Source: a virus. Taken from it: 21,366 nt of DNA. Both the position numbers and the translations under genes were made by a program. The notes under the pieces are model-generated. The model was not told the origin of the DNA and did not search any database. It saw nothing but the letters and a program-made list of their open reading frames with translations. Shown here piece by piece: positions 14,852 through 21,366 of the stretch. Location of the stretch: positions 1-21,366 of the IMG/VR virus record IMGVR_UViG_3300009409_000062; one strand, written 5' to 3'. Within the stretch, counting starts at the first letter, position 1. Each line of letters opens with the position of its first letter.

Positions 14852-15059
14852 TCGGTTGTTGTTGGCCTACTTTCCGGGGTCTAGGCTCTCCTCTACCGCG
14901 TCGTCGAAATCCGACAACGATGAATCACACACAAGGTAAGGGAGACGGCTGCAATGTTGATAGTCAGGCATGATAACTCCTTTGCTAGATGCCTAGAGCG
15001 TGTTCGCTCCTTCATAGTTCTTATACCCGAAAATGCTTTTGTAATAGCCGGAGGCGTAA
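14852..15059. other. 208-bp non-coding gap between portal and RNA polymerase genes
   Basis: This is the largest gap in the window and holds no convincing gene. A 17-codon frame from ATG 14921 and a frame from ATG 14954 that would overlap the polymerase start are not credible. I see two weak hairpins (CGTCGTCG/CGACAACG at 14899-14919 with one mismatch; GAGCG/CGCTC at 14996-15009), neither followed by a strong T-run, then the promoter-like element at 15016-15034. GGAGG at 15050-15054 is the polymerase ribosome site. It is likely a regulatory region giving the polymerase gene its own transcription. Confidence 0.6.
15016..15034 (+). promoter_or_regulatory. Candidate phage promoter element, copy 2
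   Basis: AGTT-CTTATACCC-GAAAAT lies about 40 nt upstream of the RNA polymerase ATG. Compared with copy 1 at 11114-11133 it has one extra C and lacks a TG, and both copies are followed by a base and then CT. The equal distance to the start codon in the only two right-arm genes preceded by a real gap supports a regulatory role. Confidence 0.4.
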
Positions 15060-18000
15060 ATGTCGATTCTGGACCCAGAGAGGGCAATGCAGGCCCTCGA
15101 AGAAGGGACCGTACGCAGCGTCGATACCTTTTTCCCACTAGTAGGTAAATCCCATACCCTAGTGGCAAAGAGCATCTATCCAGACAAGGGTAGAGACATA
15201 GACGACATCGCGAGTCAAAAGAGAGCGCGGCTGCGCGGACGCACGTGGTCAACAGGCATATACGGCGACTTTGACCTGGTTGATAACTCCTCTGGCAAGG
15301 TCATTGACTCTGTAAAGAAGATGAAGCTGCTGAGCCTCCCGAAGATGACGAGGAGGTTTAGCTACATTGTCGATGGGACAGAGTATCAGGCAGACCACCA
15401 GTGGCGACTAAAGTCAGGGGCCTACGCCAGAGTAAAGGCAAACGGCGAGCTTGAGACACAGTTCAATCTCGCACGCGGGCGAGGGTTCAGGCTGGACTTT
15501 GCGCCAGGGAAGAAGTCATTTTCGCTCAAGTATGGCACCACAAACGTCCCACTCCTACCCGTTCTGCAGGCACTCGGCGTAAAAGACGAAGACGTGAGAT
15601 CGGCCTGGGGGGCGAGCCTGTATGCAGCCGCTGCTGTGTCAAAAAAGCGCGGCGGAATGGCTCGACTAGCCAAGATTCTGGACCGAAAGTCTGACCCAAA
15701 GTCAGATGCAGACGCAGCTGTAGTCATCAAAGACGCTCTGGCCGAGACTGAATTAAGTCCAGACACAACCAAGATTACCCTCGGCCAAGCGTTCAAATCC
15801 GTTACCGGCGGAGCGCTCTTGGCGGCAGCCAATAAGCTTCTCGGGATAAGCCGGGGCACCGAGGAACCGGATAATAGAGACTCTCTGAGGTTCAAAGAGC
15901 TGTGGGGCACACAAGACCACATCCCAGAAAGGCTCCTGAACTCCAAACGGCGTATTGGCTATAAGCTCCGCAATAACCTGGATAGGAGGGATTCGGTCAA
16001 GGCAATAGTGACACCAGACATATTCAACGTGCCGGTGAAGGCATTTTTCACGTCTACGTCACTATCTCAGCAATCGTCACAGGTAAACCCGGTCGACATG
16101 GTTGGTGGGTTCCTCAGGACAACCATTATGGGTCAGGGCGGTATCTCGAATGAGCAGGCCGTGTCTGAGGACGCCAAGCTGATCGATTCCAGTCATCTCG
16201 GCTTCATAGACCCTGTCCACACGCCAGAGGGGAAGCGGTCTGGAATCAGCAGCCACTTAACTCTGGGTGTTAGCAAAGACGGCGTGAACCCAACCATTCG
16301 CGTGTACGACGTCAAGAATAAGAAGTTCGTCCAAATGTCACCCACCGGCCTGGCGGGAAAAGCCTTGGCGTTCCCCGATCAATACGACTTCAAAAAGGGC
16401 ATCCCCACGCCACGCAAAAAGACAGTAACCGTGGTGAAGAAAGACGGCGGAGATCCAGAGAATGTGCTCGCAGTGGACGTGGACTACGTCCTTCAATCCT
16501 CAAAACAGCTGTTCTCTATTACGGCCAATCTTGTGCCCTTCCTGCCGTCCGATCAGGCCAACAGGGCCGGGATGGCTACGCGACACATGGAGCAATCGGT
16601 ATCCCTCAAGCACAGAGAGGCGCCGCTTGTCCAGGTGGCTTCTGGTAATCCCAGTGAGCACCTCGACACTTGGGAAAAGATCGTTGGTCGACTGAACTCC
16701 CACAACAGCCCCGTTAGTGGGGTGGTCGAGAGCGTATCCTCGCAACGGATCGTCGTGTCGGACAAGTCTGGCGAAAAGCACACAATCCAGCTGTATGACG
16801 CGTTCCCTCTTAATGAGAAGAAGGCGTTTATCAGCAGCGCTGCCACAGTCAAAAAAGGCGACACAGTCAAAAAAGGCGAGATTGTCGCCGACACGAACTT
16901 CACGAAGGGCGGCACGCTGGCCCTCGGCGTGAACCTCAATATTGGCTATCTTCCGTATAAGGGGCTGGTCTTTGAAGACGGAATAGTAGTTAGCGAGGGC
17001 GCAGCCAAGAAGTTAACCAGCGAGCATCTTCACAAGAACAGAGCCTACGTTGAAAAGAACATGTCCGTTGGCCTGAAGAGGTTCCGGGCAAACTATCCAG
17101 GAGCGATTACCGACGAAAACGCGGCTAAGCTGGATGATGATGGCGTTATAGAAAAAGGCCAAATGGTTGCCCCGGGTGACACGTTAATAACTGTTCTGCA
17201 GAAGACAGAGCCCTCGAAAGAGCAGCTTCTTCTAAAGGGCATCCACAAGTCACTGGTCAGACCCTTCAAGAACAGGGCGGTCGTTTGGGACAAGCCCTAT
17301 GTCGGATTTGTCACCGACGTTGTCAGAAATGGGCGGGAGATAGCCGTTCACGTAAAGACCGAAGAGCCTGCCGACGTTGGCGATAAGCTGAGCGGAAGGC
17401 ACGGAAATAAGGGCGTTATTACCGCCGTAATCCCAGACGAAGAGATGCCGAAAGACGCCGAAGGTGTGCCGCTTGAGATCATAGTCAACCCCAGCGGCGT
17501 TCCTGGCCGAATCAATCCAGGGCAGATCTTGGAGACCGCTCTTGCCAAAGCCGCATACAAGCGCGGCAAAGCCTACGCGGTGGATAACTTCCAGCGTGAC
17601 GATGAGAAGAAGATCATCACTGTCAAGGCGCACTACAGGACGATCAAGACAAAAGAGGGCCCGAAGCGCGTGTACGTCAAAGAGCACGAGCGAGAGCTGG
17701 GTTACCAGGAGGTTGTTGCCGCAATAGTGAAGTCCGAAGGCGTATCCGAGACCGATGAACTCTTTGACGGAGAAACGGGCAAGAGCCTCGGCAAAGTTCT
17801 AGTTGGCAAGCAGTACATCCTCAAGGCGCTACACCAGGTAGACAAAAAGCTATCTGCGCGCGCACATGGGTACGGATATGACTATGACGCCAATCTGAGC
17901 CCCAAGAGCGGCGGCAAGGGAAGCGCCGGACGGTTTGGCGAGCTTGGCCTTTACGCCATGCTCGCACATGGCGCGACAGCAAATATTCGCGATGCCCTTA

Positions 18001-21000
18001 CATACAAGAGTGACAAGGCGCAGGACGAGGTCTGGACCGCTATTCAAACCGGCTCTATATTGCCGGCCCCGAAGCCGTCTTTCGCCTACGAGAAGTTCCT
18101 CGCGTATCTGACTGCGCTTGGCGTGAATGTTGAGAAGGAGGGCAATGGCCTGATAATCAGCCCGCTCACAGACAAGCAGATACGCGAGATCTCGAACGGT
18201 GAGATAAAAGACGGCAGCCGGGTCATCAGAGGGAAAGACCTCAAGCCAGAGAAGGGTGGGCTGTTCGACGAAGATGTTACCGGTGGTCCTGGAGGAAAGA
18301 ACTGGGCACACCTGCGCTTGTCTGAAGATCTACCCAACCCAATGTTCGAGAAATCGATCACCTCCCTACTGGGTATAACGGGCAAGCAGTACGACAGCAT
18401 CATCTCAGGCAGCGCAGGATTCGATGACGAGGGGGAGTACACCGAAGAAGATCCCCGCTCTTCCGGGCCCAAGGCCATCGTTGAACAGCTCAAGGAGATC
18501 GATGTAGAAGCGTCGCTTGCCGCGGCCAAAGAGAAGATACAGGTGGTGAGTAAAAGCCAGCTTGACCGGGTTAACAAGAAGATCAAGTACCTTCTTATGC
18601 TCAAGAAGAACAAGATGCGCCCAGAGGAAGCATATGTTCTGTCAAACCTGCCGGTTATTCCCCCTGTGTTCCGCCCGATATCAACTATGGAGGGTGGCGA
18701 TCTAAACATTGACGGCCTCAACATGCTGTATCGGGACATTGCGATACTGAACAACAAGCTCAAAGAGGCAAAGGGCGTTCTCCCAGACGAAGCAGTGGCC
18801 GGGCTGAAGAGCGACCTATACAGCGCCATCGACGCCCTCTACGGGACCCTGCCGAACTCGACAGAGGGCGAGACGGGGCTCGACGGGCAGATTAGGCCGC
18901 CCGGAATACTGAAGATTCTGTCTGGGAGAAATTCTCCAAAACAGAGCTACTTTCACAAGCGCATGATGGACAGGCGCCAGGATATCAGCCTCAGGTCGGT
19001 TATTGTTCCTAATATGGACCTCCATCTCGATGAGATCGGGATACCTAGAAAGGGGGCGATGCAGATCTTCCGACCGTTTGTCGTCAAGGAACTGGTCAAG
19101 ATGGGATACACCCCACTACAGGCCAGAGAAGAGATCGAGAAGAAGACGACGCTAGCCAATAAAGCACTGGACATCGCAGTGTCCCAACGGCCGGTTTTGT
19201 TCAAGCGCGACCCCGTGCTCCATAAGTTTGGCGTTATGGGCTTCATGGCGAAGCTGCACGACAAGTCCTCTATCCATATCCACCCGCTTGTTACCGAAGG
19301 CTTCAACGCAGACTTCGACGGCGACACAATGGCGGTCTTTGTTCCCGTCTCAGCAGAGGCGGTTGACGAAGCCTATAAGATGTTCCCCTCCAAGAACCTG
19401 TATAACCCCGCCACGGGTAGGGTCATGTACCAACCGTCTCTGGAGGGGCAGTTGGGGCTGTTCCTGCTTACCCGGTTCGGCAAGAAGACAGACGACGTAT
19501 TTGAAGATGAAAAGTCTGCCATTGCTGCCGCCAAAAATGGCGATATAAGCATGACCGACCAAGTCATGGTCGACGGCGTTCGTACTACCGCAGGGAGGCT
19601 TTCCTTCCTCAATGCACTGCCAAAGTCTATTCGCACAGAAGAGTTGTTGACCGATCCGGACGCGGTCGTCGGCAAGAAAAAACTACAGCAGGTGCTTCGA
19701 ACACTCGCCAAAAAGGCGCCCGGAGACTTCGCCAATTCCGTCGACAAGATAAAGTCCCTTGGGTTTGGCTATGCGTACTCAACCGGGTTCTCGTTCAGTC
19801 TGGACGATTTCACGACGTTGCGCGGGATCCGCGATAAGCATCTGGCCAATGCAGCCCCGGTAGAGGCTCGAATCAGAAAACAGCAGAAGATGAAAATGCT
19901 CTCCGATGAGGCGGCAGATAAAAAGGTCGTAGACCTCTACGCAAAAACTACCAAGGACATCAACGCCGACGCCATCAAGGTTCTGAAGAAGAGCGGGAAT
20001 AAGCTGTTTGCCATGCATCAGGCGGGAGTCAAGCCAGGCTGGCTACAACTACAGCAGCTGGTCCTAGCCCCCATGCTGATGGAGAACGCGAAAGGGCGCA
20101 TTATCCCGGTCCCGGTGACAAAGTCTTACTCTGAAGGCCTATCCACGTCTGGATACTGGGTGGCATCATCTGGCGCAAGAAAGGGCCTTATCGCGAGAGT
20201 GCTGTCCACGGCTATTCCTGGCGTACTGAACAAGCAGTTGGCAAATACCCTGATGCCCTACGTTGTGACGGCGAATAATTGCGGCACGACGAAGGGCATT
20301 GCCCTGGATATCAATGATTCTGGCGTCGTTGACCGCTTCACAGCGAAGTCAGTCCGTGCCGGCAAAACGACCATCCCCGCTAATGTGGCAATCACACCAA
20401 ACCTGATATCCAAAATGAAGGCGGCCAAGATATCCAAGGTGGTTGTCCGCTCACCGCTGAAGTGCGAGTCAGCAAAGGGCCTTTGCTCCAAGTGTTACGG
20501 CGTGGCCGACAACGGGCGACCGCTAGAGATCGGCACAAATATCGGATTGATCGCCGGGTCTGCCTTAGGGGAGCGTGGGGCACAGTTGGCCATGCGCGTG
20601 TTCCATACAGGCGGCGTTGCCGGTGGCGGTGGAGAGGTAGTTGGCAGCATCGATCGTGTGTCTCAGCTATTAAAGCTCCCCGCCGTGCTGCCAAACGCCG
20701 CAGCACTGTCCCCATCGACAGGCTCGGTCGAGTCTGTCAGCAAGAGCCCTGCGGGTGGCTTTGATCTCAAGATCGGCGGACAGGAAGTATATGTTCCTGG
20801 CGGTCGAGGCCTGCTCGTCAAAAAGGGAGACAAGGTCCGACGTGGGCAAAAGGTGTCTGCTGGGGTGATTAACCCAAGGCAGCTGCTTGAGCTAACAAAC
20901 GTGGACACCGTTCAGCGCTACATGGCGGACGAACTACACAAAGTGTACGCTTCAGAGGGGATCAAACGAAGGAACGCAGAAGTGGTCGTAAAGGCGCTCA

Positions 21001-21323
21001 CAAACCTCGGGCGCGTAGAGGACCCAGGTGACGTAGACGGATTTATTCGGGGAGATTATGTTTCCATATCAGCCATTAATGCCGCAAACAAAAAGCCTGG
21101 GGTGAAAAAGCCCATGGTGGTCGAGCCCGTTCTGCGCGGTATAGAGACGCTGCCGCTCGATCAGACAACCGACTGGATAGCCCGCCTCCAGTATCGCAAA
21201 CTCAAAGAGACCTATATCAGAGCTGCCAACGAGGGGTGGGAGTCTGATATCCATGGTTTACATCCGTCGCCAGGACTGGCTTACTCTGCTGAGTTTGGTA
21301 AGTCAGAGAAGGGGCCCTACTGA
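15060..21323 (+). CDS. rpoBC-like: Fused beta-beta' multisubunit-type RNA polymerase, single chain
   Basis: One 2087-residue chain carries both large RNA polymerase subunits in beta then beta' order. Beta motifs: FIVNG-like YIVDGTEY; SLSQ rifampicin region (335-357); DPVHTPEG (384-391); NRAGMATR (501); FEDGIVVSE (E639, D640); GDKLSGRHGNKG with K776 and K784; IIVNPSGVPGRINPGQILE (806 on); and GRFGELGLYAM (957 on). Beta' starts near residue 1036 (LTDKQIREISNGEI ... LKPEKGGLFDED). It shows FRPISTMEGG (1204), clamp-helix region (1218-1265), FNADFDGD with Mg-binding D1418, D1420 and D1422, bridge-helix GLSTSGYWVASSGARKG (1693 on), zinc site C1741/C1802/C1809/C1812 and trigger loop MRVFH (M1845-H1849). 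The first beta' zinc site is absent. GGAGG is 5 nt before the ATG. No alpha, omega or sigma gene is in the window. Confidence 0.97.
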   Translation: MSILDPERAMQALEEGTVRSVDTFFPLVGKSHTLVAKSIYPDKGRDIDDIASQKRARLRGRTWSTGIYGDFDLVDNSSGKVIDSVKKMKLLSLPKMTRRFSYIVDGTEYQADHQWRLKSGAYARVKANGELETQFNLARGRGFRLDFAPGKKSFSLKYGTTNVPLLPVLQALGVKDEDVRSAWGASLYAAAAVSKKRGGMARLAKILDRKSDPKSDADAAVVIKDALAETELSPDTTKITLGQAFKSVTGGALLAAANKLLGISRGTEEPDNRDSLRFKELWGTQDHIPERLLNSKRRIGYKLRNNLDRRDSVKAIVTPDIFNVPVKAFFTSTSLSQQSSQVNPVDMVGGFLRTTIMGQGGISNEQAVSEDAKLIDSSHLGFIDPVHTPEGKRSGISSHLTLGVSKDGVNPTIRVYDVKNKKFVQMSPTGLAGKALAFPDQYDFKKGIPTPRKKTVTVVKKDGGDPENVLAVDVDYVLQSSKQLFSITANLVPFLPSDQANRAGMATRHMEQSVSLKHREAPLVQVASGNPSEHLDTWEKIVGRLNSHNSPVSGVVESVSSQRIVVSDKSGEKHTIQLYDAFPLNEKKAFISSAATVKKGDTVKKGEIVADTNFTKGGTLALGVNLNIGYLPYKGLVFEDGIVVSEGAAKKLTSEHLHKNRAYVEKNMSVGLKRFRANYPGAITDENAAKLDDDGVIEKGQMVAPGDTLITVLQKTEPSKEQLLLKGIHKSLVRPFKNRAVVWDKPYVGFVTDVVRNGREIAVHVKTEEPADVGDKLSGRHGNKGVITAVIPDEEMPKDAEGVPLEIIVNPSGVPGRINPGQILETALAKAAYKRGKAYAVDNFQRDDEKKIITVKAHYRTIKTKEGPKRVYVKEHERELGYQEVVAAIVKSEGVSETDELFDGETGKSLGKVLVGKQYILKALHQVDKKLSARAHGYGYDYDANLSPKSGGKGSAGRFGELGLYAMLAHGATANIRDALTYKSDKAQDEVWTAIQTGSILPAPKPSFAYEKFLAYLTALGVNVEKEGNGLIISPLTDKQIREISNGEIKDGSRVIRGKDLKPEKGGLFDEDVTGGPGGKNWAHLRLSEDLPNPMFEKSITSLLGITGKQYDSIISGSAGFDDEGEYTEEDPRSSGPKAIVEQLKEIDVEASLAAAKEKIQVVSKSQLDRVNKKIKYLLMLKKNKMRPEEAYVLSNLPVIPPVFRPISTMEGGDLNIDGLNMLYRDIAILNNKLKEAKGVLPDEAVAGLKSDLYSAIDALYGTLPNSTEGETGLDGQIRPPGILKILSGRNSPKQSYFHKRMMDRRQDISLRSVIVPNMDLHLDEIGIPRKGAMQIFRPFVVKELVKMGYTPLQAREEIEKKTTLANKALDIAVSQRPVLFKRDPVLHKFGVMGFMAKLHDKSSIHIHPLVTEGFNADFDGDTMAVFVPVSAEAVDEAYKMFPSKNLYNPATGRVMYQPSLEGQLGLFLLTRFGKKTDDVFEDEKSAIAAAKNGDISMTDQVMVDGVRTTAGRLSFLNALPKSIRTEELLTDPDAVVGKKKLQQVLRTLAKKAPGDFANSVDKIKSLGFGYAYSTGFSFSLDDFTTLRGIRDKHLANAAPVEARIRKQQKMKMLSDEAADKKVVDLYAKTTKDINADAIKVLKKSGNKLFAMHQAGVKPGWLQLQQLVLAPMLMENAKGRIIPVPVTKSYSEGLSTSGYWVASSGARKGLIARVLSTAIPGVLNKQLANTLMPYVVTANNCGTTKGIALDINDSGVVDRFTAKSVRAGKTTIPANVAITPNLISKMKAAKISKVVVRSPLKCESAKGLCSKCYGVADNGRPLEIGTNIGLIAGSALGERGAQLAMRVFHTGGVAGGGGEVVGSIDRVSQLLKLPAVLPNAAALSPSTGSVESVSKSPAGGFDLKIGGQEVYVPGGRGLLVKKGDKVRRGQKVSAGVINPRQLLELTNVDTVQRYMADELHKVYASEGIKRRNAEVVVKALTNLGRVEDPGDVDGFIRGDYVSISAINAANKKPGVKKPMVVEPVLRGIETLPLDQTTDWIARLQYRKLKETYIRAANEGWESDIHGLHPSPGLAYSAEFGKSEKGPY
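16845..16880 (+). repeat. Tandem 18-bp duplication inside the polymerase gene
   Basis: ACAGTCAAAAAAGGCGAC is followed directly by the same unit with only the last base changed, encoding TVKKGD then TVKKGE. A short run of A6 in each unit could promote slippage. The protein pattern (VKKGDTVKKGEIVAD) also fits a normal turn in the beta sandwich/hybrid region, so part of the repeat may be selected at the protein level. Confidence 0.8.
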
Positions 21324-21366
21324 TGCCCGACCCGTATGGCAAAAGTCCTGGCGAATGTGATGGCCC
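21323..21366 (+). CDS. Start of a downstream gene (5' part only)
   Basis: An ATG overlaps the RNA polymerase stop (TGATG) and opens MPDPYGKSPGECDG before the window ends. AAGGGG lies about 8 nt upstream. Too little is visible to assign a product. The overlap indicates it is co-translated with the polymerase in the right-arm unit. Confidence 0.6.
   Translation, partial: MPDPYGKSPGECDG

Noticed and set aside
14996-15009. GAGCG/CGCTC hairpin as an intrinsic terminator after the portal gene
   Set aside because: The stem is only 5 bp and no T-run follows; not enough to call a terminator.
14954-15148. Plus-strand frame MLIVRHDNSFARC... just before the polymerase gene
   Set aside because: It overlaps the well-supported polymerase start by about 90 bp in another frame, has only a loosely spaced ribosome site, and would cover the promoter-like element.
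16847-16880. Programmed frameshift at the AAAAAAG runs in the polymerase gene
   Set aside because: The reading frame is AAA AAA G, not the X XXY YYZ phase needed for -1 slippage, and the gene is intact without it.
17250-18829. Long minus-strand frames opposite the polymerase gene
   Set aside because: The plus-strand frame has unambiguous RNA polymerase motifs throughout; the opposite frames have no recognisable domains.

Overview
This window reads as part of a double-stranded DNA tailed bacteriophage genome (Caudoviricetes-type). The evidence is a complete phage-style replication module, a portal protein, near-gapless gene packing with 1-38 bp overlaps, and a very large phage-encoded RNA polymerase. 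There are no tRNAs, rRNAs, insertion sequences, integrase or CRISPR arrays. The host cannot be named from the sequence. Many genes have GGAG/GGAGG ribosome-binding sites, so a bacterial host is implied.

Left arm (about 1-11082, all on the minus strand). A single leftward transcription unit, in transcription order: a small acidic protein; an XRE-type helix-turn-helix regulator; an SF2 DEAD/DEAH-type helicase; a family-4-like uracil-DNA-glycosylase-fold protein with a degenerate active site; three unrecognised small proteins; a DnaB-like replicative helicase; a DnaG-type primase; a putative zinc-containing single-stranded DNA-binding protein ending in an SSB-like DDKVPF tail; a family A DNA polymerase with proofreading domain; then five small phage proteins, several with Cys-rich motifs, the last running off the left edge. 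Two strong inverted repeats (3465-3507 and 7827-7856) and an 18-bp direct repeat that exactly brackets one small gene are the main non-coding structures.

Right arm (11158-21366, all on the plus strand). Two unrecognised proteins of probable virion-assembly role, a portal protein with an internal zinc ribbon and a QGGPP repeat tail, a 208-bp non-coding gap, then one 2087-codon gene encoding a bacterial-type RNA polymerase with beta and beta-prime fused in a single chain. The polymerase stop overlaps the start of a further gene that leaves the window.

The fused polymerase is the outstanding feature. It keeps the catalytic residues of both large subunits (NADFDGD, GRHGNKG with both beta lysines, the second zinc site, the trigger-loop MRxFH) but is about a quarter shorter than E. 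coli beta plus beta-prime, has no first beta-prime zinc site, and differs at key rifampicin-contact positions. A promoter-like element, AGTT..CTTATACC(C)GAAAAT, lies the same short distance upstream of both the first right-arm gene and the polymerase gene, and may be a phage-specific promoter. The two arms diverge from a 75-bp region at 11083-11157. The likely division of labour is genome replication from the left arm, and capsid building plus transcription from the right arm.
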